Assembly: GCF_020216025.1 (NCBI RefSeq)
Contig: NZ_JAIWNC010000002.1
Coordinates: 434,001 to 498,000, forward strand
DNA from: Jidongwangia harbinensis
GTDB taxonomy: Bacteria; Actinomycetota; Actinomycetes; Mycobacteriales; Micromonosporaceae
Direction: 5' to 3'
DNA: 64,000 nt
The notes under the pieces: model-generated
Database searches by the model: none
What the model saw: only the letters and a program-made list of their open reading frames with translations
What the model was told of the DNA's origin: nothing
Made by a program: the position numbers and the translations under genes
Part shown: positions 1 to 8,096 of the stretch, piece after piece
Numbering within the stretch: position 1 is the first letter of the stretch
How the letters are laid out: every line of letters starts with the position of its first letter

Positions 1-1
1 G

Positions 2-610
2 ATCCGCGACATCGCCCACAACGCCACGGCGGCGGCCCGGGTGGCGGCGCAGGCGGTCGGCGTCGCCGAAGCCGCCACGGCACAGGTCGGCAAGCTGGGC
101 GAGTCGTCCAGTGAGATCGCCACGGTGATCAAGGTGATCACCAGCATCGCCGAGCAGACCAACCTGCTGGCCCTGAACGCCACGATCGAGGCGGCCCGCG
201 CCGGTGAGATGGGCAAGGGTTTCGCGGTGGTCGCGGGCGAGGTCAAGGACCTGGCGCAGGAGACCGCGAAGGCGACCGAGGACATCTCGCGCCGGGTGCA
301 GGCCATCCAGGGCGACACGGCCGGTGCGGTGGAGGCGATCGGCGAGATCACGTCCGTGATCGCCCAGATCAACGACTATCAGGCCACGATCGCCAGCGCC
401 GTCGAGGAACAGACCGCCACCACCGAGGAGATGAGCCGCAGCGTGGCCATGGCCGCGTCCGGAGCGGGCGACATCGCGGCGAACATCACCGGCGTGGCGA
501 CCGCCACGCAGGTCAGCACGGAGGGCATCGCACAATCCCGGCAGGCGGTCACCGAGCTCAGCGCGATGGCGCACAATCTGCAGTCGCTGGTGAGCCACTT
601 CCGGTTCTGA
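2..610 (+). CDS. Methyl-accepting chemotaxis protein, C-terminal part (5' end outside window)
   Basis: This is the cytoplasmic signalling end of a chemoreceptor, which binds CheW and controls the CheA kinase. The frame is open from base 2, so the gene begins upstream and its sensor, membrane and HAMP parts are not visible. The highly conserved hairpin tip is clear ([19 protein letters not shown], then [12 protein letters not shown]), followed by a long alanine-rich coiled coil with an [10 protein letters not shown] stretch typical of the descending methylation helix. The protein ends in FRF without a CheR-tethering pentapeptide. It converges on the lacI-type gene with only about 30 bases between them. 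No other chemotaxis gene is in the window, so its partner kinase must lie elsewhere. The family assignment is secure; the ligand cannot be guessed. Confidence 0.95.
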   Translation: MRDIAHNATAAARVAAQAVGVAEAATAQVGKLGESSSEIATVIKVITSIAEQTNLLALNATIEAARAGEMGKGFAVVAGEVKDLAQETAKATEDISRRVQAIQGDTAGAVEAIGEITSVIAQINDYQATIASAVEEQTATTEEMSRSVAMAASGAGDIAANITGVATATQVSTEGIAQSRQAVTELSAMAHNLQSLVSHFRF

Positions 611-641
611 CGGGTGCCACCCGGCTCCGCGGCGCCCGCGG

Positions 642-1652
642 TCAGGCGGATTCGCGGCGGATCAACCGGGTGGGCAGGATCATGGACGAGCGTTCCTGCC
701 CCGCGATCAGCCCGATCAGCATCCGGGTCATCTCCCGGCCGAGGGCCTGGATCGACTGGTGCACCGTGGTCAGGGGCGGTTCGGTGCGCTCGGCGATGGC
801 GAGATCGTCGAAACCCACCACCGCCACGTCGGCCGGTACCCGCCGGCCGGCGTCGCCGAGCACACGCAGGGCACCGGCCGCCATGTTGTCGCTGGCCGCG
901 AACACCGCGTCGAGGTCGGGGTGGCGGTCGAGCAGAACCTTCATCGCCGCGGCGCCGCTGGCCTCGGTGAAGTCGCCCTCCGCCGTGCCGTGCGGGGTGA
1001 GCCCGGCCATGATCATCGCCTCGCGGTAACCGCGGTAGCGGGCCTCGCCGACGTCGGTGTACATCTGGCCGGTGATGGTGACGATCCGGGTGCGGCCGAG
1101 GCCGATGAGGTGCTCGGTGGCGAGACGCGCGCCGCCGAGGTTGTCGGAGTCGACGTACCACTGCGGCTCGGCGTGCAACGGCCGCCCGCCGTACACCGCG
1201 GGCAGGCCGGCCCGGCGCACGATGTGGGTCAGCGGATCGTCGCCGTGCAGCGCCATCAGCATGATGCCGTCGACGCCGCGCGTGTGCAGCAGGTTGGTCA
1301 GCCGGGACCGGCCCCGGCCGGAGCTGGCCAGGCACAGCAGCAGGTGCAGGTCGGTGTCCTCGAGCGCCGCCGACACGCCCACGATGACCTGGGCGAAGAA
1401 CGGGTCGGCGAACAGCTCGGGATCGTCGTGGGAGACCGCCAGGGCGACGATCCCGGTCTGCTGGGTGGCCAGGGCCCGGGCCGTACGGTTGGGCAGGTAG
1501 CCCAGTGCCTTGATGGCCTTCTCGACGGCGTCGCGGGTGGCGCGGCTGACGTGCGGTGCGTTGTTGATGACCCGCGAGGCGGCCGAACGGGACACCCCGG
1601 CGCGCTCGGCCACCTCGTCGAGGGTGGGTTGCCGCCGAGGTGTCGCTGCCAT
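642..1652 (-). CDS. LacI-family transcriptional repressor, probable regulator of the GH6 cellulase
   Basis: A 336-residue LacI/GalR regulator. The N-terminus carries the helix-turn-helix (TLDEVAERAGVSRSAASRVIN) and hinge (residues about 8-60), followed by a periplasmic-binding-protein-like sugar-sensing domain ending in HQSIQALGREM and a conserved C-terminal tail. I place the start at the ATG at 1652 because the helix-turn-helix begins just after it and a GGAAGG element lies about 13 bases upstream; a longer frame to 1784 has no LacI homology. It is divergent from the secreted cellulase gene, and the space between them holds one perfect and one imperfect LacI-type palindrome. By analogy with the cellobiose-responsive repressor CebR of actinomycetes I infer that it represses the cellulase and itself and is released by a cello-oligosaccharide. 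The effector is not shown by sequence. Confidence 0.9.
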   Translation of the reverse strand: MAATPRRQPTLDEVAERAGVSRSAASRVINNAPHVSRATRDAVEKAIKALGYLPNRTARALATQQTGIVALAVSHDDPELFADPFFAQVIVGVSAALEDTDLHLLLCLASSGRGRSRLTNLLHTRGVDGIMLMALHGDDPLTHIVRRAGLPAVYGGRPLHAEPQWYVDSDNLGGARLATEHLIGLGRTRIVTITGQMYTDVGEARYRGYREAMIMAGLTPHGTAEGDFTEASGAAAMKVLLDRHPDLDAVFAASDNMAAGALRVLGDAGRRVPADVAVVGFDDLAIAERTEPPLTTVHQSIQALGREMTRMLIGLIAGQERSSMILPTRLIRRESA

Positions 1653-1737
1653 CTCGATGCCGAGCCCTTCCTGTCGCCCGCCGGGCAGGCCCGGGCTGAT
1701 CGATGGTATCCACCCCCGGCGGCGGCGTCGATGCGGT

Positions 1738-1753
1738 CTGGAAGCGGTCCCAG
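1738..1753. promoter_or_regulatory. Imperfect LacI-family operator upstream of the repressor gene
   Basis: CTGGAAGCGGTCCCAG differs at two positions from the perfect palindrome found at 1849-1864. It lies about 85 bases upstream of the repressor start. A further GAGCGCTC core sits at 1763-1770, so the divergent region has three operator-like cores. I infer autoregulation and possibly looping between the sites. Confidence 0.55.
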
Positions 1754-1848
1754 TGTGGTCCGGAGCGCTCGGCGGGATATTCACCAGTGTGCTTGACTTT
1801 TACAGTTGTGTTACCGAGCATCAGATCGACAGGCATAGATGGATGACG

Positions 1849-1864
1849 CTGGAAGCGCTTCCAG
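1849..1864. promoter_or_regulatory. Perfect 16-bp LacI-family operator in front of the cellulase gene
   Basis: CTGGAAGCGCTTCCAG is a perfect palindrome with the central CG step typical of LacI/GalR operators. It resembles the known CebR box (TGGGAGCGCTCCCA) of cellulolytic actinomycetes. It ends four bases before the AGGAGA ribosome site of the cellulase gene. A TTGACT hexamer at 1793-1798 is a candidate -35, without a convincing -10. The operator would therefore lie downstream of transcription start and act as a roadblock. Confidence 0.75.
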
Positions 1865-1881
1865 TCTTAGGAGAGTTGTCG

Positions 1882-2850
1882 ATGAAGATGCCCACCCGTT
1901 CCCGGGCGCTCGCCGCCGCGCTGGCACTGGCCGTCCCCGCGGTCCTGCTCAGCGCGCCCGCTGCCCACGCCGATCCGATCAGCCAGACCAGCGGGTTCTA
2001 TGTGAATCCCAATTCCAGCCCCGCGTCCTGGGTCGCCGCCAACTCCGGTGACGGCCGCGCGGCCGCCATCCGGACCGAGATCGCCCAGCGCCCGATGGCC
2101 AGCTGGTTCGGCAACTGGAGCGGCGACATCACGAGCGCGGTCGGCGGATACGTCGGTGCCGCGGACGCCGTGGACAAGCTTCCGCTCCTGGTCGCCTACA
2201 ACCTTCCCGGCCGGGACGCGTGCGGCGGCCACTCCAGCGGGGGTGCCGGCAGCGTCGCCGCCTACGACGCCTGGATGAGCGCGTTCGCCGGCGCGATCGG
2301 CAACCGGCCCGCCGTGGTGGTCCTCGAGCCGGACGCGCTGGGCGACTTCAACTGCATGAACCAGACGCAGATCAGCGAACGGGTGGGCATGCTCTCCCGC
2401 GCCGTCGCCCAGTTCCGGTCCAAGGCGCCGAACACCTGGGCCTACCTCGACGCCGGCAACCCCGGTTGGGTCGACGCGCCGACCATGGCGCAGCGCCTCA
2501 ACCAGGCCGGCGTGGGGAACGCGCGCGGCTTCGCGCTGAACGTGTCGAACTACTTCACGACCGGCGAGAACACCAACTACGGCAACCGTCTCGTCGGCGA
2601 GCTGCAGAGGCTGGGCCACCAGAAGTCGTTCGTGATCGACACCAGCCGCAACGGCAACGGCGCCAACGGTCAATGGTGCAACCCGGCCGGCCGCCGGATC
2701 GGCACCCCGACCCAGATGGGCGGCGGCGCGGAGATGCTGCTGTGGCTCAAGACCCCGGGTGAGTCCGACGGCAACTGCGGTGTCGGCGGGGGATCCACGG
2801 CCGGGCAGTTCCTGCCCGAGGTCGCCTACAAGATGATCTACGGGCACTGA
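1882..2850 (+). CDS. Secreted GH6 family cellulase (endoglucanase or cellobiohydrolase)
   Basis: A 322-residue glycoside hydrolase family 6 enzyme that hydrolyses beta-1,4-glucan with inversion. The ATG at 1882 follows AGGAGA with a 7-base gap and opens a classical signal peptide (KMPTRSRAL, hydrophobic core, cleavage near AHA-DP, residue 30). GH6 landmarks are all present: PGRDACGGHS with Asp112, VVLEPDALG with Asp151 (proton donor), NVSNYF, WCNPAGRRIG, and LKTPGESDG with Asp296. Cysteines at about 114/158 and 266/299 are positioned for the two usual disulphides. There is no cellulose-binding module or linker, so this is a catalytic-domain-only enzyme at the short end of the family. It is transcribed away from the LacI gene, with an operator directly before the ribosome site. 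Endo versus exo activity cannot be read off the sequence. Confidence 0.95.
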   Translation: MKMPTRSRALAAALALAVPAVLLSAPAAHADPISQTSGFYVNPNSSPASWVAANSGDGRAAAIRTEIAQRPMASWFGNWSGDITSAVGGYVGAADAVDKLPLLVAYNLPGRDACGGHSSGGAGSVAAYDAWMSAFAGAIGNRPAVVVLEPDALGDFNCMNQTQISERVGMLSRAVAQFRSKAPNTWAYLDAGNPGWVDAPTMAQRLNQAGVGNARGFALNVSNYFTTGENTNYGNRLVGELQRLGHQKSFVIDTSRNGNGANGQWCNPAGRRIGTPTQMGGGAEMLLWLKTPGESDGNCGVGGGSTAGQFLPEVAYKMIYGH

Positions 2851-2898
2851 CCCGGAGAGCCGTGCGGCGGGCCGGACCGGGTGCGGGGACGGCACAGG

Positions 2899-3831
2899 TC
2901 AGTAACCGGCGGCCAGCCGCACGGCGGCGCTCGCGCCCGCCAGATGACCGGACGCGACGGCCGCGGCCACCGACGGCGGTACGGCGGTGGCCGCGTCGCC
3001 GGCCGCGTACAGCCCCGGCACCGCGGTCCGGCACATGCCGTCCACCTCGACCGCCTCGACGCCCAGCATCTCGTCGGGTTCGCGGACCGTGGCGCCGAGC
3101 ATCCCGGCCAGCGGCGACCGCTGGTACAGGTACGCCTTGACCAGCAGGGCGCCGATGGCCAGCTCGGTACCGTCGGCGAACACCACGGCGCGCAGCTCGG
3201 TGCCGGGACCGTCGAGTGCGGCCACCGGTCGCTCGTCCCATCCCACGCCGCCGGCGGTCAGCAGGTCCCGCTGCGGCCCGGTCAGCGCGCTGCCGTTGGT
3301 CAGCAGCGTGATGTCCCGGCTCCAGGCCCGGAGGTTCAGGGCTCCGTGTACGCCGACCGCGCCGGTCGCCAGGACACCGAGCGGCCGGTCGCGGACCTCC
3401 CAGCCGTGGCAGAACGGACAGTGGAAGACCGAGCCGCCCCAGCGCTGGTCCATCCCGGGCAGCCGGGGATGGTGGTACCGCATCCCGGGAGCGAGGATCA
3501 CGCTGCGGGTACGCTCGCCGCGCCCGTCGGCCGGCGTCACGGTGAAGCTGCCGTCGTGGTGGCGTTCGCCCCGGACGACCTCCCCGCCCCGAAACCGGAC
3601 GGCGGGGTACGCGGCCAGCTCCCGGCGGCCCGCGGCGTGGAACTCCGCGGGCGCCCGCCCGTCCTGTCCGAGCAGGCCGCGGATGCCCGCGGCGGCCAGG
3701 TTGCTCGGCCGGCCCGCGTCCATGAGCAACGTGGCGCACCGGGCCCGGCCCAGGGTCAGCGCCGCACTCAGGCCGGCCGCGCCGCCGCCCACCACGATGG
3801 CGTCCCACACCTGTCCCGCAGTCTCCGTCAT
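2899..3831 (-). CDS. Thioredoxin-reductase-like FAD/NAD(P) oxidoreductase
   Basis: A 310-residue two-dinucleotide-domain flavoprotein. An FAD-binding GGGAAG motif sits at residues 15-20, a CPFC redox pair at Cys138/Cys141 inside FHCPFCHGWE, and the second FAD contact GLYAAGDAA near residue 285. The spacing is that of thioredoxin reductases, but the NADPH-binding GxGxxA region is degenerate (LATGAVGVHGAL), which is usual for this branch. The branch includes dithiol oxidases and many uncharacterised actinobacterial oxidoreductases, so thioredoxin is not a safe substrate call. The start is the ATG at 3831. It is divergent from an AraC regulator with an 87-base gap, making local control likely. 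It converges on the cellulase gene without a convincing terminator. Confidence 0.85.
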   Translation of the reverse strand: MTETAGQVWDAIVVGGGAAGLSAALTLGRARCATLLMDAGRPSNLAAAGIRGLLGQDGRAPAEFHAAGRRELAAYPAVRFRGGEVVRGERHHDGSFTVTPADGRGERTRSVILAPGMRYHHPRLPGMDQRWGGSVFHCPFCHGWEVRDRPLGVLATGAVGVHGALNLRAWSRDITLLTNGSALTGPQRDLLTAGGVGWDERPVAALDGPGTELRAVVFADGTELAIGALLVKAYLYQRSPLAGMLGATVREPDEMLGVEAVEVDGMCRTAVPGLYAAGDAATAVPPSVAAAVASGHLAGASAAVRLAAGY

Positions 3832-3918
3832 GGGTACCACCGAACCAGCCGGTGGCCGGCCGGACCATGCGGGATCCGCTCGCGCCGATACGCGCCTGTG
3901 CCCCGGTAGCATCGCGCG

Positions 3919-4815
3919 GTGGACATGATCGGTCAGGCCGTCGCGAGCCTGCGGGCCGGGCGCGGCACCGTGCGGCGGTTCCGCCGATCGGGCGCCTGGG
4001 GCATCGGGTACGCCGGTCTGACCGGCAGCGGCTTCCACCTGATCCTGCGCGGAACCGCCTGGCTGATCAGCGCGGACGCACCGCCCGTCGCGCTGCGCCC
4101 GGGTGACGTCGTGCTGATCACGTCCGGTGCGGACCACGGCCTGAGCGCGGCACCCGCCCGGCTCCGCGATCTCCCCCCGGTCGCCCTGGGCCTGGACCCG
4201 CCCGAGCCCGGGCCGGCCGACGTGGAGTTCCTCTGCGGCGCGTACCGGCTGGAGCGGGGCCCGGCGCATCCGGCGCTGGCCGCGCTGCCCGATCCGATCG
4301 TGGTGCCCGCGGACGGCGACCAGCCGGAGCGGTTGCGGGCCCTGGCCGACCTGTTCGACGCCGACGGGCTGCGGTCCGGGCCCGGCGCCGGGGTGACCTG
4401 GCCGGCGCTGCTGGACCTGATGCTCGTGCACGCCCTGCGCCGGTGGCTGGCCCGGCGGCCGGAGCACGGCCGGCTGATGATGACCGACCCGGCGGTCGCC
4501 GTCGCGCTGCGCGCCATCCACGACAGCCCGCAGACGCGGTGGACGGTGACGCAGCTCGGCCACCGGGCCGGCCTGTCCCGGGCCGCCTTCACGAGACGGT
4601 TCACCGCGTCGGTCGGCGAGCCGCCCATGCGGTACCTGACCGGCTGGCGGCTCAACTGCGCCGCGCGCCTGCTCCGGGACACCGGCGAGCCGCTGGCCGC
4701 GATCGCCCGCCAGGTCGGCTACGCCACCGAGTACGCCTTCGCCGCCGCGTTCCGCCGCGAGTTCGGCACGGCCCCGGGGCGGTTCCGGGAGCGGCAGGTT
4801 TCCGGTGCGCAGTAA
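3919..4815 (+). CDS. AraC-family regulator with N-terminal cupin domain
   Basis: A 298-residue regulator. Residues about 1-170 resemble the cupin-type ligand domain of the AraC_binding/Cupin_6 group (GFHLILRGTAWLI, LRPGDVVLITSGADHGLS). The C-terminal 100 residues hold two helix-turn-helix units, ending in the classical IARQVGYATEYAFAAAFRREFGTAPGRFR. The start is GTG at 3919, with ATG at 3925 as an alternative; neither has a strong ribosome site, so the message may be nearly leaderless. It is transcribed away from the thioredoxin-reductase-like gene, and such pairs (cupin-AraC beside an oxidoreductase) are commonly regulator and target. The inducer is unknown. Confidence 0.88.
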   Translation: MDMIGQAVASLRAGRGTVRRFRRSGAWGIGYAGLTGSGFHLILRGTAWLISADAPPVALRPGDVVLITSGADHGLSAAPARLRDLPPVALGLDPPEPGPADVEFLCGAYRLERGPAHPALAALPDPIVVPADGDQPERLRALADLFDADGLRSGPGAGVTWPALLDLMLVHALRRWLARRPEHGRLMMTDPAVAVALRAIHDSPQTRWTVTQLGHRAGLSRAAFTRRFTASVGEPPMRYLTGWRLNCAARLLRDTGEPLAAIARQVGYATEYAFAAAFRREFGTAPGRFRERQVSGAQ

Positions 4816-4861
4816 ACGGACATAAGGTGCTAAACCGCTCATCGGTAAGAAGGGAAACACG

Positions 4862-5293
4862 ATGACGAACAGCACCAGGCGCCGGTGGCCACGGCAGGCT
4901 CTCCGCGTCCTCGGCGGTACGGTCGCGGCGACCGGACTCCTGCTCGGCGGTACGTCCCTGCCGGCGAGCGCCGCCGGCAACCCGTACACCCCGCGGAAGG
5001 TGTGCGGCAGCGGGTACGGCGTGCAGCGTGCGCACGCGCTGCCCGGCGCCACCGTCTATCAACTGTTCAACGGCCGGACCAACTGCGTCGTCACGATCAA
5101 GACCGCGGCGGTCGGCCGGCCCACGAAGATCACCGCCGGCCTGCGGGTCGCCGGTTCGTCGTGGGCCTACGACACCGGCCGGTACGCCTACTACGCCGGC
5201 CCGGTCAAGCAGGCCGGCGCCGGAAAGTGCGTCCGCTACTTCGGCTACTCCGGGGGCCGGAACTACACCGGCCCGTGGGGCAACTGCGGCTGA
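4862..5293 (+). CDS. Secreted spore-associated-protein-A-like protein
   Basis: A 143-residue small exported protein. AGAAGGGA ends about seven bases before the ATG. The N-terminus is a basic, twin-arginine-containing signal peptide (RRRWPRQALRVLGG, cleavage near ASAAG, residue 38). The mature part has four cysteines and the pattern VCGSGYGV ... NCVVTIKT ... YAYYAGPV ... GKCVRYFGYSG, matching the Streptomyces spore-associated protein A (SapA) family from memory. SapA is found on the surface of spores and aerial hyphae; its molecular role is not known. It stands alone between the AraC gene and a transporter. The similarity suggests a sporulating actinomycete host. Confidence 0.75.
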   Translation: MTNSTRRRWPRQALRVLGGTVAATGLLLGGTSLPASAAGNPYTPRKVCGSGYGVQRAHALPGATVYQLFNGRTNCVVTIKTAAVGRPTKITAGLRVAGSSWAYDTGRYAYYAGPVKQAGAGKCVRYFGYSGGRNYTGPWGNCG

Positions 5294-5430
5294 CCGCACG
5301 GCGGGCCGCGTCCGGCGTACTACTTCCGTGGTATCGCAGATGCCTACGTGGGGATGACGCGGTCCGCGGCGATCGACGGCACGCTGAAGAGCATGAGCCA
5401 CAGCAGCCTCGCGCCCACCGGGATCCGGCC

Positions 5431-6786
5431 ATGACCAGCGCCCTCGGAATCGCGGTCGCGCTCTCCGTGCTGTCCGCGGTCAGTTACGCGGCGGCGGCCG
5501 TGGTGCAGGAACGACTCGCCGCCGCCGGTCACCGCAGCGTGCCGCGCTGGCTGACCGCGCTGACCCTCACCGGCGCCGGCGCGGGCCTGCACGTGATCGC
5601 GCTCGGGTACGGCACGGTCGGCGTGGTGCAGGCGCTCGGTGCGCTCACCCTGCTGTTCGCGCTGCCCATCGCGGCCGTCCGCACCCGGGTCCGGGTCACC
5701 GCCGGGGCCTGGCGGGACGCCGGGCTCACCGTGGCCGGGCTGGCCGGGATCCTGGCCCTGACCGCCGCACCGGACGGCCCCGCGGTCCTCACCGGCGGCG
5801 CCGGCTGGTGGCTGGTCACCGTCACGGTCGGCGGGGTGGCGCTGCTCGCCTGGACCGCGCGGGTCACCTCGTCCCCGCTGGCCCGCAGCCTGCTGCTGGC
5901 GGGCGCCTCGGGCGCGGCGTTCGGGGTGGCGTCGGTACTGATCAAGACGCAGACGGTGGGCATCGCGGCCGGCGGGATCGGTGCCGCCTCGGTGCCGGCC
6001 CTGACCGCGATCACCGTCCTCGCGGTCGGCGGCCTGCTGCTGGGCCAGCTCTCCTACCGTGGCGGCGGTCTGGCGGCGCCGCTGGCGATGGTCAGCGTGG
6101 CCAACCCGGTGGTCGCCACGGCGGTCGGCATCCTGCTGCTCGGCGAGGGCTTCCGGTTCGGGCTCGCCGGTGCGCTGCTGGCCCTGGTGGCCGCGGCGTT
6201 CGCCACCCGTGGCGTGATCGGGCTGGCGGTTCGTACCTCGGCTCCGGCCGGTCCGCCCCGAACGGGTGATGTCCGGCCGGCGCCCCGGCCCCGTCCGGCG
6301 GCGGCACGACCTGCCCCGTCGGCCCCCCGGACGCCGGAACCGGCGCGGTCGGATCAGCACCCGGAGCAATCCCCGGAGGACCAGACCGTGATCTTGTGCC
6401 ATCATCAGCGGGTGTCGTCGTTGATACACGCCGAGTTGCTGGCCGATCACACCGTGGTTCTCACCGTGGCCGGCACGGTGGCCTACCAGAGCCCGGACCA
6501 GATATCCGGGGCCGTGCGGGCCGCGATCGTGCGGTGGGCCCCCGAGGCCATCCTGATCGACCTCGCGGACGTCAGCGTCCTCGACGCCGCCGGGGTGACG
6601 GCGCTCCTGGAAAGCCACCGCACGGGTGCCTGGGCGGGTGTCTCGGTCGTCGTGATCAACGTCGGGGCGTTCCTGATGGGCCAGCTCCGGGAGACCGGGC
6701 TCACCACCCTGGTCCGGGCGCAGCCCCCGGTCGAGGCGGAGGAAGTGGACGCCGACGACCGCCTGGAGACCCCGGCCACCTTCTGA
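5431..6786 (+). CDS. DMT-superfamily permease with C-terminal STAS domain (apparent fusion)
   Basis: One open frame of 451 residues joins two unrelated modules. Residues 1-270 form nine or ten hydrophobic segments of an EamA/NIPA-like drug/metabolite transporter (start MTSALGIAVALSVLS, internal repeat ending VANPVVATAVGILLLGEGF). A proline- and arginine-rich linker (about 275-320) follows. Residues about 325-451 form a STAS domain with the signature LIDLADVSVLDAAGVTALL, the fold of anti-anti-sigma factors such as SpoIIAA and of SulP-transporter tails. The serine phosphorylated in anti-sigma antagonists would be in VSVLDAAG, where this protein has Asp-Ala instead of Asp-Ser, so kinase control is doubtful. 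There is no stop between the modules. Two separate genes with a lost stop or a base error remain possible. The ATG has no strong ribosome site. Confidence 0.75.
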   Translation: MTSALGIAVALSVLSAVSYAAAAVVQERLAAAGHRSVPRWLTALTLTGAGAGLHVIALGYGTVGVVQALGALTLLFALPIAAVRTRVRVTAGAWRDAGLTVAGLAGILALTAAPDGPAVLTGGAGWWLVTVTVGGVALLAWTARVTSSPLARSLLLAGASGAAFGVASVLIKTQTVGIAAGGIGAASVPALTAITVLAVGGLLLGQLSYRGGGLAAPLAMVSVANPVVATAVGILLLGEGFRFGLAGALLALVAAAFATRGVIGLAVRTSAPAGPPRTGDVRPAPRPRPAAARPAPSAPRTPEPARSDQHPEQSPEDQTVILCHHQRVSSLIHAELLADHTVVLTVAGTVAYQSPDQISGAVRAAIVRWAPEAILIDLADVSVLDAAGVTALLESHRTGAWAGVSVVVINVGAFLMGQLRETGLTTLVRAQPPVEAEEVDADDRLETPATF

Positions 6787-6877
6787 TCCACCGCCGCGTT
6801 CCGCGCTCGAGTGAGGCTCGATCGGCGCCTGCCATGCTGGCCGCCGAACCCCAGCCGTCACAACGAGGGATGGTGCC

Positions 6878-8071
6878 GTGGCACGTCGACTGTTCACCTC
6901 CGAGTCGGTCACCGAGGGCCACCCGGACAAGATCGCCGATCAGATCAGTGACGGCGTGCTGGATGCGTTGCTCGCCCAGGACCCGGCCAGCCGGGTCGCG
7001 GTGGAAACGCTGATCACCACCGGTCAGGTGCACGTGGCCGGCGAGGTCACCACGAGGGCCTGGGCGGATCTCCCGGCGATCGTGCGGGAGACGATCCTGA
7101 CCATCGGGTACGACTCGTCGGGCAAGGGCTTCGACGGTGCGTCGTGCGGCGTCACCGTGTCGATCGGGGCCCAGTCGCCGGACATCGCGCAGGGTGTGGA
7201 CCAGTCGCTCGAACTGCGGACCGGTGCGGTCGACTCGGCGCTGGACGCGCAGGGCGCCGGCGACCAGGGCATGATGTTCGGTTTCGCGTGCGCCGAGACG
7301 CCGGAGCTGATGCCGTTGCCGATCGCGCTCGCACACCGGCTGGCCCGCCGGCTGTCCGCGGCCCGCAAGGACGGCACGATCCCGTACCTGCGTCCGGACG
7401 GCAAGACGCAGGTGACCATCGAGTACGACGGCGCCCGGCCGGTCCGCCTCGACACGGTGGTCGTCTCCGCGCAGCACGCCCCGAACATCTCGCTCACGTC
7501 GCTGCTCACTCCGGACGTCCGCGACCACGTGATCCGGCCCGAGCTGGACGGCCTCGACCTGGAGACCGAGGGTTACCGGCTGCTGGTCAACCCGACCGGC
7601 CGGTTCGAGATCGGCGGCCCGATGGGCGACGCGGGCCTCACCGGCCGGAAGATCATCGTGGACACGTACGGCGGCTACGCCCGCCACGGCGGCGGCGCGT
7701 TCTCCGGCAAGGATCCGTCCAAGGTGGACCGGTGTGCCGCGTACGCGATGCGCTGGGTGGCCAAGAACGTGGTCGCGGCCGGGCTCGCCGAGCGGGTGGA
7801 GGTCCAGGTGGCGTACGCGATCGGCAAGGCGCAGCCGGTGAGCCTGTTCGTGGAGACCTTCGGCACCGAGAACGTGCCGGTGCAGCGGATCGAGAAGGCG
7901 ATCGCCGAGGTGTTCGATCTGCGCCCGGCGGCGATCATCAGGGATCTGGACCTGCTGCGGCCGATCTACCGGCAGACCGCGGCGTACGGGCACTTCGGCC
8001 GCGAGCTGCCGGACCTGACCTGGGAGCGGACCGACCGCGCCGACGACCTCAAGGCCGCGGTGACCGAGTAG
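6878..8071 (+). CDS. metK: S-adenosylmethionine synthetase
   Basis: A 397-residue methionine adenosyltransferase, the full family length, which makes S-adenosylmethionine from methionine and ATP. Family signatures are clear: [13 protein letters not shown] at the N-terminus, GEVTT, the ATP loop [12 protein letters not shown], and [19 protein letters not shown] with its phosphate-binding lysine region. The start is GTG at 6878 preceded by GAGGGA. It stands alone, converging on a membrane flavoprotein gene. In actinomycetes the housekeeping copy often sits near coaBC/priA, which are not here, so this could be a second copy. I looked for a SAM riboswitch in the 91 bases before the gene and saw none. 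Confidence 0.97.
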   Translation: MARRLFTSESVTEGHPDKIADQISDGVLDALLAQDPASRVAVETLITTGQVHVAGEVTTRAWADLPAIVRETILTIGYDSSGKGFDGASCGVTVSIGAQSPDIAQGVDQSLELRTGAVDSALDAQGAGDQGMMFGFACAETPELMPLPIALAHRLARRLSAARKDGTIPYLRPDGKTQVTIEYDGARPVRLDTVVVSAQHAPNISLTSLLTPDVRDHVIRPELDGLDLETEGYRLLVNPTGRFEIGGPMGDAGLTGRKIIVDTYGGYARHGGGAFSGKDPSKVDRCAAYAMRWVAKNVVAAGLAERVEVQVAYAIGKAQPVSLFVETFGTENVPVQRIEKAIAEVFDLRPAAIIRDLDLLRPIYRQTAAYGHFGRELPDLTWERTDRADDLKAAVTE

Positions 8072-8096
8072 CACCCGGCCGGACGGCGCGGCCCGT

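Noticed and set aside
379..1836. Long minus-strand open frame of 485 codons covering the chemoreceptor tail and the LacI gene
   Set aside because: Its translation is arginine/proline/glycine-rich shadow of genes in other frames, as expected at this GC content; no domain is readable.
5294..5430. Terminator after the SapA-like gene
   Set aside because: No stem longer than four or five pairs is visible in this stretch.
5354..5434. A 26-codon frame ending by ATGA overlap on the DMT-STAS start
   Set aside because: No clear ribosome site and no conservation can be judged; it may be chance, though the overlap is noted.
6787..6877. SAM riboswitch before metK
   Set aside because: The 91 bases show only a short CTCGA/TCGAT-type hairpin; the length and conserved core of known SAM riboswitch classes are missing.
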